This document shows, piece by piece, positions 1-8,508 of a DNA stretch of 28,768 nt (position 1 is the first letter of the stretch; each line of letters starts with the position of its first letter). The stretch is from contig JAOZJV010000001.1 of assembly GCA_029935695.1 (NCBI GenBank), positions 1 through 28,768 of the forward strand, written 5' to 3'. The position numbers were made by a program, and so were the translations under genes. The DNA is from Candidatus Krumholzibacteriia bacterium (GTDB taxonomy: Bacteria > Krumholzibacteriota > Krumholzibacteriia > LZORAL124-64-63). The notes beneath the pieces are model-generated. The model worked only from the letters and a program-made list of their open reading frames with translations. It was not told the DNA's origin and searched no databases.

Positions 1-246
1 GTTGCCAGAATAAATCTGGGTCATAGCCCCTTCAGCTTCTGGATCAAAGGCCAGGGCTGAATCCTGCCAGGAAACAAAAACATCCACCTCGGCGGTGAAA
101 GTATTGCTGATTTCATCAATCCTGGTGATATCAACCAGGTAAAAACCAACAGCCACTTCACGCTGCTCGGAAGATCCGGATATTTCCGAAGCAATAGCGG
201 CACTGCAGATGAAAAGCAGCAACATCAATAATACAACTTGGCGCAT
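1..246 (-). CDS. Pentameric ligand-gated ion channel-like protein, N-terminal part (cut by window edge)
   Basis: The first 82 residues of a minus-strand gene are visible; the rest lies outside the window. ATG at 246-244 has a GAGGA Shine-Dalgarno (SD) sequence about 9 bases upstream. Residues 1-19 form a signal peptide (MRQVVLLMLLLFICSAAIA). From residue 33 the chain reads VGFYLVDITRIDEISNTF and then VFVSWQDSALAFDP. From memory this aligns without gaps to the start of the ligand-binding domain of GLIC (GIYLIECYSLDDKAETF, then LSLSWKDRRLAFDP). It includes the W-x-D-x-x-L-x-F-D-P signature of loop D in Cys-loop receptors. Known members are homopentameric cation or anion channels of the inner membrane with a periplasmic ligand-binding domain. 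The gene starts 53 bases after the Calx-beta gene stop with no terminator between, so co-transcription is likely. The four transmembrane helices cannot be seen, so a channel is inferred from the first strands only. Confidence 0.72.
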   Translation of the reverse strand, partial: MRQVVLLMLLLFICSAAIASEISGSSEQREVAVGFYLVDITRIDEISNTFTAEVDVFVSWQDSALAFDPEAEGAMTQIYSGN

Positions 247-299
247 CGGTACTATCCTCAAGGTCTGGTGGACTGTTCAGGGTTTGCGCCAATATTACA

Positions 300-3200
300 T
301 CAATCATCGTCGATAATCACGCCATTGTTCTCATATGGATTGCCCAGCACGGCATTGGTTGGGTCGGCCGACAACTGCAGAATGAATGCTTCCTGATTTT
401 CGTGCACGCCGTCTTCCACCGTGATAATGGTGATGGTGGTGTCCACTGTGCCTGGCATCATGGAAAGCAGGGCATTGCTCGGCGGAATAAAATCAGATAT
501 GCCGTTGGTGGACCCCTGGTCATATCCCAGACGGAAGAACACCGGCACAATAGTCTGCTCACTCAAATGGATAGTGAAATGCATGTTGTCGCCCTCGGTG
601 GCGGTGGCGCCTGAGGGGATGGTCAATTCCGGCTGGTCGGCATCCTCAATATAGCCGGTGGCAACAATGGGCATGCCCAGTACCGCGTTGACCGGAGTGT
701 GGAGCATGATGGTGAAATCTTCCAGGGTCCACTCGGGACCACCGTCGGCGATGGCCGGAACCGAAACCGTGAACGTGGTGGCTCCGGGCGGCACCACAAA
801 AGGACCGCCAAAACTATCATCGTAGTCGATACCGGCGCGCACAGCCGTGCCGTCAGTGAAGTCCACGCTGAAATTCACTTCAACTTCACTGGTCCAGCTC
901 AGGTTCAGGATGAAATCAACATTTTCGCCCTCAAGGCCGGTGGCGTCGCCATCCCAACTCAACTCAGGCGGATCCATGTCGGTGATGGTGCCGATGCCAC
1001 TGTTGTCCGCGCTGACGGTGGCATTGGTCGGAGAAACAACAGTGATGACAAAGATTTCGATGGCCGCGTCGCCCCCATCGCCGGCAAAGATTTCCACCGG
1101 AACAGTGGTGGCCGTTTCGCCTGCAAGGAAGGTGTAAGGCCCAGTGGCCGAAATATCGAAGTCGTCTCCCATGGTGGCCGAATCGTTGGCAAACTGCAGA
1201 TTGAACTGAATGTCCGCGGTGCTGGGTGCATCCAGGAAAACATCGAAAATTGCAATCTGGCCTTCATCAGCGGCAGCAGACCCGATGGAAAGTTCAGGAG
1301 CATCGACAATGGTGGCTTCCAGGTCCACCACTCCGAGGGCCACATTGGCGTTGGAGATATTGGCCCGAATAATTTCGTCCACTTCATCAGGCAACTGGTC
1401 ATCCAGGAAAGGCACGCTGAAAGAGACTTCGGTGGTCATGGCAGGGATCGTGTGCGTGCCCACACCACCAAAGGAATAGTCGACACCCTCGCCCTGGGAT
1501 GTACCCAGCAGAAGATCCAGATCGTAGGTTGTATCATCCTGCCGCGGAGTTGTCAGCAGCACTGTGAATTCCCACACCGATCCTTCATTCAATGTTGTGG
1601 CCACGGCCTGCAGATTCAGTGAAGGGTACTCGTCATCCGTCAGGGTACAGAACGCGTCGTCGGTGCCGCAGCTGCCTCCGGCGTTGACGAAGTTGGCTAA
1701 TGTCAGCACGAAAGTTTCGTTATCATCATCGTGAATATCATCCAGCAACGTGACCGGAATTTGCAAACTGCCAGACCCGGCAGCGATGGTTACGGTTTCC
1801 AGAACGGGGGTGTAATCAACATCCGCCTCTGCTGTCTGGTCTGCTGTTTCCACCTGGAAAGTAATATCGGCGGAGCTTATCACCGGAGCCAAAGCGGCAT
1901 CCCGCAGTTCGACGGTGAAGTTCACCAGACCATCAGACTCGATGGCTTCAACATCGGACACCAGCAGGCAGGGCTGGTCATCATCAATCAAAGTGCAGGT
2001 GGCGATGAGTCCCACAAAACAGGAATGGTCTGCTGCGGTAATTTCAAGCTGGAAATATTCATTAAGGGATTCGGCATCCACATCGTCAATCAACGGCACC
2101 ATGAACTCAGCGCTGGTTGAGTTGGCCGGTATGGTCCAGGTCTGGTTGGTGATGGTCGTGAAGTCGGATCCGCCCTGAGCGTCCACCTGATCGCCCGGCG
2201 GATTGACACCGTCGCCATCGCGGGTGCTGACCGTCAAATTCATGGGGTCAATGCAGGGATTCAGCAGCTCGATGCGGAAAACAGCGTTGCCTTCATTTTC
2301 ATTAAACACAACATCCGCCAGGGTTACTGTCTGGAGTTCATCATTGAGAATTGTGCAAACTGTCGGCGGGTCACTCCAGGCCGCGTTGGCGCTGATGGCG
2401 CTGAGGCTGCCTGTGAAAGTTTCATCCTCTTCAAAATATACATCGGCGTTCAGAACCACAGGAATCACACGTTGGGTGTCCCCTGCTTCCATCACGAAGC
2501 TTTGATTCAGGGCCACATAATCTTCGCCCGCCAAAGCGGTGCCGTCGGCAGTGCTGAAGGTGAAACTGATGGGCACTGTTTCGGCAAAAGGAATACTGAC
2601 GACGAAATTAGCCGCCCCCGCGTCTTCATTCACATTGGTGACACTGAGGGTCATGGGGGTCAAATCGTTATCGACCACGTTGAGAGTCACGCGGTCGTCT
2701 TCGCCGATGATCACATGCTGCAGAGGGGTGATCAGCATTTCGAAATATTCGGTCGGTTCTATTTCTGCATCATCCAGAACATGAATGGTCGTTGTCTGTG
2801 AAAGAGGGTAGCTGGGATAGAAAATAAAATCCCGGCTGACGGATACAAAATCGCTTCCACCGGTGGCGGTGCCATCGACAGAGGTGAGGCGAACCTGCAC
2901 GGTTTCCATGCTGGGCCTGTCCAGGCTGATCTCAACCTGGACCATGGTGGACAGATCATGTTCATAGAGCGTGGGATCAGTTGTCAGATGCAGCCGGGCG
3001 ATGGGTGGCAGCGTGAAATCATACGTGGTGACCACCAGAGAGGGAATTTCCAGCTCGGGGCCGTAGTTGGGATCGTCTGATGCGGCGCCATGTTCAATGG
3101 TCACAACCAAATCATCATTGTCAATTTCATCCAGTTCAATCCACAGGATAATCTCCTGCAGCTGGTTCCAGTTGGTGGCGTCGAAAGTCAGGAATTCCGG

Positions 3201-3794
3201 TTCCACATGCAAGCTGGGTTCAGCCGGAACCACCGCTGTTGAGACTGTCACCGAACTGATCGGTTCACTGCTCAAGCGCACACGGTAGGTTTCACGCACG
3301 ATGCCAGCTTCAGATTCAACCAATGTCAGGCTGGTCTCGGTAATCAATACTCCGATGGTATCATTGTCGGCGATCATCACCGGCACTGCGCCTTCGCCGG
3401 TTTGGTTGGCGTAGGGAGGGTCCAGAGATTCGCTCAGAATGGTGATAGCATCGTCATGAGGACCTTCGTGAATCTCATCGTCCACTGCAGACACGTTGAT
3501 GGTCTGGGGCGCGGCCCAGCTGTCATCCACCGGGACAAAAGTCAGCAGATCGGGTGAAAGCAGGACCTGGTCGTTGGCGCTGAAAATTCGCACCCGCACC
3601 GTATCGGTGGGCACCATGCCCAAACTGACGGCAAAGGACCCCGAAGATGCACCTTCGCCAATTCGCAGGGTGTCGGTGGCCACGGTGATGAGTTTCAAAT
3701 TCGGCTGGAAGGTATCCCAGTCGTTGTCCCGACGGTCACAACCGAGACCCGCAAGAATCAACACACACACCAGAAGCAGGATTCCCTTGCGCAT
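300..3794 (-). CDS. Lipoprotein with ten tandem Calx-beta-like modules
   Basis: A 1164-residue exported protein. The N-terminus MRKGILLLVCVLILAGLGC is a lipoprotein-like signal with Cys19 as likely lipidation site; the box GLGC is imperfect. From about residue 33 to the end I count ten repeats of about 110-118 residues. Each has an N-terminal E-G/E-D-x strand, a middle DGTA-x-x-G-x-DY or similar turn (clearest in modules 3, 4 and 9), a D-x-x-x-E-x-x-E-x-F stretch, and a closing D-[ND]-D/E. This is the Calx-beta pattern, whose acidic loops bind Ca2+ in Na/Ca exchangers and integrin beta4. The protein ends exactly at the last repeat (IIDDD) with no sorting module. A TTG codon lies directly before, but ATG at 3794 is preferred: it overlaps the upstream stop as TGATG, implying translational coupling. 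Likely role: Ca2+-dependent surface or periplasmic adhesive rod; partner unknown. Confidence 0.88.
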   Translation of the reverse strand: MRKGILLLVCVLILAGLGCDRRDNDWDTFQPNLKLITVATDTLRIGEGASSGSFAVSLGMVPTDTVRVRIFSANDQVLLSPDLLTFVPVDDSWAAPQTINVSAVDDEIHEGPHDDAITILSESLDPPYANQTGEGAVPVMIADNDTIGVLITETSLTLVESEAGIVRETYRVRLSSEPISSVTVSTAVVPAEPSLHVEPEFLTFDATNWNQLQEIILWIELDEIDNDDLVVTIEHGAASDDPNYGPELEIPSLVVTTYDFTLPPIARLHLTTDPTLYEHDLSTMVQVEISLDRPSMETVQVRLTSVDGTATGGSDFVSVSRDFIFYPSYPLSQTTTIHVLDDAEIEPTEYFEMLITPLQHVIIGEDDRVTLNVVDNDLTPMTLSVTNVNEDAGAANFVVSIPFAETVPISFTFSTADGTALAGEDYVALNQSFVMEAGDTQRVIPVVLNADVYFEEDETFTGSLSAISANAAWSDPPTVCTILNDELQTVTLADVVFNENEGNAVFRIELLNPCIDPMNLTVSTRDGDGVNPPGDQVDAQGGSDFTTITNQTWTIPANSTSAEFMVPLIDDVDAESLNEYFQLEITAADHSCFVGLIATCTLIDDDQPCLLVSDVEAIESDGLVNFTVELRDAALAPVISSADITFQVETADQTAEADVDYTPVLETVTIAAGSGSLQIPVTLLDDIHDDDNETFVLTLANFVNAGGSCGTDDAFCTLTDDEYPSLNLQAVATTLNEGSVWEFTVLLTTPRQDDTTYDLDLLLGTSQGEGVDYSFGGVGTHTIPAMTTEVSFSVPFLDDQLPDEVDEIIRANISNANVALGVVDLEATIVDAPELSIGSAAADEGQIAIFDVFLDAPSTADIQFNLQFANDSATMGDDFDISATGPYTFLAGETATTVPVEIFAGDGGDAAIEIFVITVVSPTNATVSADNSGIGTITDMDPPELSWDGDATGLEGENVDFILNLSWTSEVEVNFSVDFTDGTAVRAGIDYDDSFGGPFVVPPGATTFTVSVPAIADGGPEWTLEDFTIMLHTPVNAVLGMPIVATGYIEDADQPELTIPSGATATEGDNMHFTIHLSEQTIVPVFFRLGYDQGSTNGISDFIPPSNALLSMMPGTVDTTITIITVEDGVHENQEAFILQLSADPTNAVLGNPYENNGVIIDDD

Positions 3795-4879
3795 CAAAAC
3801 ACCACCAGACCAATGGAAGCCGAAGGAGCGACTCCGAACCAGTAATCATCAGGACCATTGTCCGCGAAGTAATACATCAATTCCAGCTGACCACTGACAC
3901 CAACATCCACTCGTCCCACTTCGAAGATGCGCTGCAAAGCCGACGCCCGGCAGCCCAATCCTTTGCGCCGATAATCACGACCCACATATTTGAGCATCTG
4001 GGTGCCGTCATACAAACCGCCAAAGGCCACGGTCACGCCCAAACTCCAGTGAGACCCGAAGGATTGGCTCATTTGCCCCATTCCATAGGTGAGTTTCACC
4101 CGGTGGAAAGTCACATCACTGCGGCGGCCCGGAGTGATGATTTCCCAGGTTTCATAGCGATTCTGCTGGTAACCAAAAGTGACTTCCTGGAAGAAAATCC
4201 AATGATCCCTGGGCGGCAGATGATCGGGATAGCCAAAGCGCAGGGTTCCATAAATTCCGATACCGGGGCGCACATCATCAACTCCACCGATGGCGGTGTT
4301 GTCCGTCTGAAATTTTCCACCAAGCATGAACGGCACCTGAAAACCAGCCACCAGTTCAGGATAATCTGGAGTTGAGTCCGGTCCCGCGTACTTGGGAAGA
4401 TTTTTGCGGAGGGCCCATTCGGGATTAAGGGTAGTGTCCAGACGGAATATCATGCCGCCATCTTCATTACCCTGGAAACGGGGATAGACCAGGAATTTGT
4501 CGGTTTCAACGAAACGATCGAAGGCAGGATCATATTCCCGGGGCACATAGACCCAATTGTTCATTTCGAAGTGCACGGCCACGTTGAGGTCGTAAATTCG
4601 CACGGTGTAAGCAGTGCCGGGTTGCAGCTGAGAGCTGCGCATAATAAAATGGCCGGGGAAGTCGTTTTCGATGTCCGCGTACAGACATTCACCATCAGGG
4701 GTGCAAAATTCCACTTCACCGATGGGAAAGAAATTGCCGTCTGAGTCCTGAACCGTGTATTGGATGAATCGGTGCACTCGGTCCTGGGCCTGAGCCGGCT
4801 TTGGAGCCAGCCATGGGGCCAGAACAGCGAGCATGAACACCAGTGGAATCCATGATCTTGGTTGTGAACTCAGGTGCAT
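3794..4879 (-). CDS. Secreted beta-barrel-like outer membrane protein, family not recognised
   Basis: A 361-residue protein. A GTG 15 bases upstream is in frame, but ATG at 4879 is chosen because AAAGGAAG lies just before it. Signal peptide residues 1-31 end in AQA before Gln32. Residues 34 to about 120 form an N-terminal domain with two Cys (FCTPDGEC, a possible disulfide) and a VRIYDL strand, possibly a small beta-sandwich. From about residue 160 the chain has alternating aromatic/polar strands with Gly turns (FQVPFMLGGKF, GIGIYGTLRFGY, QEVTFGYQQNRYETW, VKLTYGMGQM, LGVTVAFGGLYDG, GQLELMYYFADN) and ends in Phe (SIGLVVF). That is typical of an outer-membrane barrel. It is the first gene of a probable operon with the Calx-beta lipoprotein (one-base overlap) and the channel-like gene. 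Function unknown; an anchor or port for the lipoprotein is a guess. Confidence 0.8.
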   Translation of the reverse strand: MHLSSQPRSWIPLVFMLAVLAPWLAPKPAQAQDRVHRFIQYTVQDSDGNFFPIGEVEFCTPDGECLYADIENDFPGHFIMRSSQLQPGTAYTVRIYDLNVAVHFEMNNWVYVPREYDPAFDRFVETDKFLVYPRFQGNEDGGMIFRLDTTLNPEWALRKNLPKYAGPDSTPDYPELVAGFQVPFMLGGKFQTDNTAIGGVDDVRPGIGIYGTLRFGYPDHLPPRDHWIFFQEVTFGYQQNRYETWEIITPGRRSDVTFHRVKLTYGMGQMSQSFGSHWSLGVTVAFGGLYDGTQMLKYVGRDYRRKGLGCRASALQRIFEVGRVDVGVSGQLELMYYFADNGPDDYWFGVAPSASIGLVVF

Positions 4880-5124
4880 GTAACTTCCTTTCACCGCAAC
4901 CAGTTGGATTGCTGGTGAAATCTTGTAACAGCGAATATTCTGCGCTCCCGGTATGGGACTTTCGGCCTTTTGGGAAGCATCAATTGAGTGAATGACGGAA
5001 GCCTGAACTGGGCCTTATTGCATCAAAAAACAGGACCAGATGGTAATCTTTCTAACCCTAACTCCCGCACTACCATCAGGTTTTTGCAAGGGTCGTTCCC
5101 GGATGGGCAATTTTGCAACCAGCA
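4880..5124 (-). other. Upstream region of the barrel/Calx-beta operon
   Basis: About 245 bases between the DUF362 gene terminator and the barrel gene start. I see no credible ORF with a ribosome site on either strand. The promoter of the minus-strand operon should lie here, but I found no convincing -35/-10 pair; a TTGATG at about 4983 has no well-spaced -10. Confidence 0.4.
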
Positions 5125-5160
5125 TGAAAAAAGGCGGCCTCTCCTGATGGAGAAGCCGCC
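5125..5160 (-). terminator. Intrinsic terminator of the DUF362 gene
   Basis: An inverted repeat at 5133-5160 has 12-base arms starting GGCGGC and ending GCCGCC, one mismatch and a four-base loop. Read on the minus strand it is followed by six T (5132-5127). It sits just after the stop at 5182 and closely resembles the hairpin at 7204-7231. Confidence 0.85.
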
Positions 5161-5181
5161 AAAATCGATAATTTTTCAGCC

Positions 5182-7074
5182 TCACCGAACCAGGGACATC
5201 TTACCTGTTTCAAGAGTTGTCCCTTGCCGAATACTGTATGAATAGATTCCCGAGGCGAGACTCCGGCCACCATCATCCTGACCAAGCCAGGGAATCTCGT
5301 GTTCGCCGGCTGCCAGGTGTTCATTCAAAACCGTTGCCACACGGGCGCCGGCCACATCGTAGATCACTAACTCCACCAGCCCCTGCTCCTGCAACTCAAA
5401 GCAAATGGATGTGCGTGGATTGAAAGGATTCGGGTAGCAATAGGAAGCAAATTTCAGATTTGACCCGGGTACACCGCTCAGCTGCGGCAGGCGCACCAAC
5501 TCGATTCCCTCACCGATCCCCAGATTGCGACTGTATTGCATATTGACCGGATCGTTCCAATGCTCGTGAACACCCAGGCTGGACAAGGATTGCACGTCGC
5601 CTTCATGGTCCGGATCGTAAAAGGTGCCTGAAGGCGGGTTGGCTGCCAGAGCCGCCTCGTGCAGGTAATCATCAGTGCCTTCCTGCTGGGGATACAGCCG
5701 GGGATCTCCCTCAAGTTGCATAATATCCAAACACACCGATTCAATGGCCACCGGATCCAGAGAGGCGAAGAGGCTGTTGGTCCAGTCGTTTTCGAAAGGA
5801 TCGTTGGCCCAGCGCAAGGGCTCATGATCGTCAGGATGACAGCCAGCGTAAAGACCATCAATTAAGTACAGCAGGGTTTTCCCACCCAACTGACTGTGGC
5901 CCATCAGATCGATAATGGCACGGTAATTTTCTGAATCCGGTGTCTGGTAGGCCAAACTCTCATGCAACTCCATAAACCCGTCTTCACCAGGATATCTGAT
6001 TAGCGACCCATAGTGGTTTTTCGCGCAAAAGGTAACCCCCGCGCCCATGTGACTTTTGAAGTTGGCCAGGTTGATGAAGTAAGTGGCCTGAGCGTATGAT
6101 TCCAGAATGTAGTCCTGCTGAATCCCAGTTGGGTGGTTGCTCCAATAAAGGGAGACGGTCGAGTTTTGTGCCGCAACACGAGGATTTTCTGGCGTACCGC
6201 CCTGATGGTCCAGGTAATGTACATCAGGAAATTCTCCAGCCAGCATGGCATGATACTGGTTGGGAAAAAGGGACAGGGGATCACCGATGGTTATGTCTGC
6301 CTGCTGCACACCTGCGAAATGCACCAGCTGCCGCAGCAAGGCAAGCATCACCTGGGGAGATGTGTTCATGTAGTCCATGTTGGAGACGAGATCATAAGAC
6401 TCGGCGTCGGTCCCGCCCCACCCCGGCAAATAATGACATCCGACAAGATTGACTTTGATCATTATTTTCTGCCCTGAAGTGTAGCCGACATCACCATTGC
6501 CATGTTCAATGTTGAAATACCGAAACATGGCATCCCAGGCGGAGAATTCATTGTCCTGTCCGGCAAGAGCCAGAATATTCGAGGATAGCATTTGCCCGAC
6601 AACTGTCTCGCTAGTGTGCTCGGGTTCCCACCAATGACCATCTCCAGGTCCATCCCAGTCTGTGGCCGCAGGTTCGTGGTACCAGACAACGCGTCCCGGA
6701 TGAATGCCTTTGGCCTCACCAATCGGTTCATTTCCAATTTTCAGTGAAGCCAAAGCAGGAGAGCTGGGCTGACCAAGCCAGGTGGCAGCTCCAAAAACCA
6801 GAGCCAGGGACAGGCAAACCCACCCTGCTGCCCATCGATTCTCATTAAAACAGGTTTTTCCACGACGCAGCAGATATCCGGAAGTGAAGACACCAATGAC
6901 CCAAAGCACAAAGGCACTGGCCAGAGGAAAAGCTGCCCGCTGGCATGGATAAGCAGCACGGCTGGGCTTGGGAATAACCCGTATCAAGAACCACAACAAG
7001 GCTAAAAAGCCCGCCAGAAATGGAAATACTCGTGTACCAAAATGTCGTAGGTTTTCAGGATAACTCAGCCGCAT
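5182..7074 (-). CDS. DUF362 domain protein with N-terminal membrane helices and C-terminal FlgD-like module
   Basis: A 630-residue protein. ATG at 7074 is preceded by AGGGGGGACC, a strong SD. Residues about 14-34, 48-69 and 82-99 are hydrophobic helices; the last is followed by SPALAS, which could be a signal peptidase site. The middle matches DUF362: IMIKVNLVGCH, TSPQVMLALLRQLVHFAGV, ITIGDPLS, then FINLANFKSHMGAGVTFCAKNHYGS and SLDPVAIESVCLDIM. DUF362 is often tied to Fe-S proteins, but its activity is not established. The last 85 residues are the FlgD-like Ig fold (YPNPFNP, VIYDVAGARV, LASGIYSYSI) ending KMSLVR. In FCB bacteria this module usually marks secreted or surface proteins. Membrane anchoring plus a sorting-type tail is an odd combination. 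The gene has its own promoter and terminator, so it is probably monocistronic. Confidence 0.88.
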   Translation of the reverse strand: MRLSYPENLRHFGTRVFPFLAGFLALLWFLIRVIPKPSRAAYPCQRAAFPLASAFVLWVIGVFTSGYLLRRGKTCFNENRWAAGWVCLSLALVFGAATWLGQPSSPALASLKIGNEPIGEAKGIHPGRVVWYHEPAATDWDGPGDGHWWEPEHTSETVVGQMLSSNILALAGQDNEFSAWDAMFRYFNIEHGNGDVGYTSGQKIMIKVNLVGCHYLPGWGGTDAESYDLVSNMDYMNTSPQVMLALLRQLVHFAGVQQADITIGDPLSLFPNQYHAMLAGEFPDVHYLDHQGGTPENPRVAAQNSTVSLYWSNHPTGIQQDYILESYAQATYFINLANFKSHMGAGVTFCAKNHYGSLIRYPGEDGFMELHESLAYQTPDSENYRAIIDLMGHSQLGGKTLLYLIDGLYAGCHPDDHEPLRWANDPFENDWTNSLFASLDPVAIESVCLDIMQLEGDPRLYPQQEGTDDYLHEAALAANPPSGTFYDPDHEGDVQSLSSLGVHEHWNDPVNMQYSRNLGIGEGIELVRLPQLSGVPGSNLKFASYCYPNPFNPRTSICFELQEQGLVELVIYDVAGARVATVLNEHLAAGEHEIPWLGQDDGGRSLASGIYSYSIRQGTTLETGKMSLVR

Positions 7075-7109
7075 GGTCCCCCCTTTTTGTCATAAGTATC
7101 TGCATTTTT

Positions 7110-7138
7110 ATATTACTCTACTGTATCCTTCTTTTCAA
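7110..7138 (-). promoter_or_regulatory. Sigma70-type promoter of the DUF362 gene
   Basis: On the minus strand TTGAAA (7138-7133) is followed after 17 bases by TAATAT (7115-7110), about 35 bases before the ATG at 7074. The first box matches the E. coli consensus at 5/6 and the second at 4/6. Assigned by sequence only; FCB bacteria may use a different consensus. Confidence 0.5.
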
Positions 7139-7192
7139 CTGTCTCATGGCGTTTGTCGCTTTTATGCAATAGCGATAATACATTTGATTCGG

Positions 7193-7231
7193 TATAAATC
7201 AAAGGCGGCCCCTCCTGTGGGAGAAGCCGCC
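7193..7231 (-). terminator. Terminator-like hairpin after the propeller-like gene
   Basis: An inverted repeat at 7204-7231 has GGCGGC/GCCGCC arms extended by four or more pairs and a four-base loop. On the minus strand it is followed by TTTGATTTATA, a weak T tract. It shares arms with the hairpin at 5133-5160, so it seems to be a standard terminator form of this genome. Confidence 0.7.
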
Positions 7232-7265
7232 AAAACCAGCAAAATTGATCCGAATTTTCCAGATA

Positions 7266-8333
7266 TTAACGGACCAACGCCATGCGCTGAGTTTCCACAA
7301 ACGATCCTACTTCCAAACGATAAAGATAAGTTCCCGATGGCATGGCCAAACCGCTGTCGCTGCGGCCGTCCCACAGAACTTCACTGGCGCCTGCCTGTTC
7401 GGTGGCTCCATCGCGCAGGGTTCTGACCTGGCGACCCGCCAAATCATACACCGTCAGACGAACAGCGCCGGCTTCGAACAACTCGTAACGAATCTTGGTC
7501 ATGGGGTTGAACGGGTTGGGCTGGGCGGCCATCAGACGGGCCGGAGCCTGAGGCATCAACAGGCCCTGATCCGGCGCGGCGGATGACAGGTCGTGAATAA
7601 ACGCGGCGCCGCCGGTGGAATGATACTGGGGATAAGGATTGGTGAACGGGACCCAGTCTCCACCGATTCCCTGGCTCAGGTCATAAGAGTAGCCATCGAC
7701 ACCATCATCACCACGGGTGGCCAGAATGTACACGGTGTTGTTGCCCACGGCCATGGCCCGGCCTGAAGAATTGCTGGCAGGGAAAGGATCGACAATTTCA
7801 ATCATTTCGCCGGAGTCGATGTTGATGGAATAGAGACCGGTGTTACCGTACTCGGTGTATCCGTAAAGCAGATCGTCTGCAGGGTTGTAGTCCAGAGCAA
7901 AGAAGCGGAACCCGGTGCCGGTGTAGACATCAACTGCCAGGGTTGCATCACCAGTGGCAGGATCAATGGAGTAAATTCCCTTGGGAGTGGCGTAGTTGGA
8001 GTATCCGTAAAGGGTGTCGCGGCCATAAGCCAGGCCGGAGATATCTACGCTGATGGTGGATTGCAACACGGGCGGATGACCCGCCATATCGGCAAGATAC
8101 AGACGCGTGGTGAAAGCACCGTTGCAGAGATACACCTGACCGTCTGGCCTGGACGCAGCGGCGCTGACATCAAAAGAGAAGCCAGAAGTCCATTGTACAT
8201 TGGGAAAACCATCCAGATCGGATGTCTGGGTGGCGGCCGTGTTTCCTTCCAGTCCGACGAAGAGGGTTCCCGCACCGAAAGCAGGGATCGCCACGGTGAG
8301 AATGCAGGCTGTCAATAGGATGCGAGTGAACAT
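7266..8333 (-). CDS. Secreted beta-propeller-like protein with C-terminal FlgD-like module
   Basis: A 355-residue protein. ATG at 8333 is preceded by CAGGAGGACACTC, a near-ideal ribosome site. The signal peptide spans about residues 1-20 (LLTACILTVAIPAFGA). Residues 21 to about 265 hold repeats such as ISGLAYGRDTLYGYSN, GIYSIDPATGDA, LDYNPADDLLYGYTEY, GLYSINIDSGEM and MAVGNNTVYILATRG. These resemble blades of a YVTN/NHL-type beta-propeller or the 'DUF4394-like' class of surface proteins. The last 85 residues are the FlgD-like module (QPNPFNP, VYDLAGRQVRTL, MPSGTYLYRLEV) ending RMALVR. It is the gene upstream of the DUF362 protein, but a hairpin and a separate promoter lie between. No catalytic motif was seen; an extracellular structural or binding role is likely. 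Confidence 0.85.
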   Translation of the reverse strand: MFTRILLTACILTVAIPAFGAGTLFVGLEGNTAATQTSDLDGFPNVQWTSGFSFDVSAAASRPDGQVYLCNGAFTTRLYLADMAGHPPVLQSTISVDISGLAYGRDTLYGYSNYATPKGIYSIDPATGDATLAVDVYTGTGFRFFALDYNPADDLLYGYTEYGNTGLYSINIDSGEMIEIVDPFPASNSSGRAMAVGNNTVYILATRGDDGVDGYSYDLSQGIGGDWVPFTNPYPQYHSTGGAAFIHDLSSAAPDQGLLMPQAPARLMAAQPNPFNPMTKIRYELFEAGAVRLTVYDLAGRQVRTLRDGATEQAGASEVLWDGRSDSGLAMPSGTYLYRLEVGSFVETQRMALVR

Positions 8334-8508
8334 GAGTGTCCTCCTGTTGATGCAGAAAACTAGAATCTAAACTGCTTGATTAAGCTGAAGGAACATACCA
8401 TAACCTGGCGGGCATGTCTATGGGGCCGCGCTTCATCCAGCGTATGGGCGGCCGGCAACCAGACCAGGGAAGTAGCCGAAGAATTCTCGGTCATGATGGT
8501 GGCCACCA

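Noticed and set aside
699..1622. Long plus-strand open frame of 307 codons inside the Calx-beta gene
   Set aside because: It is antisense to a clear repeat protein, has no family resemblance, and several such overlapping frames occur there because of the base composition of the real gene.
8360..8494. A 44-codon minus-strand frame between the TetR gene and the propeller-like gene
   Set aside because: It has only a weak ribosome site and no recognisable family, and its end lies in the likely upstream region of the next gene.
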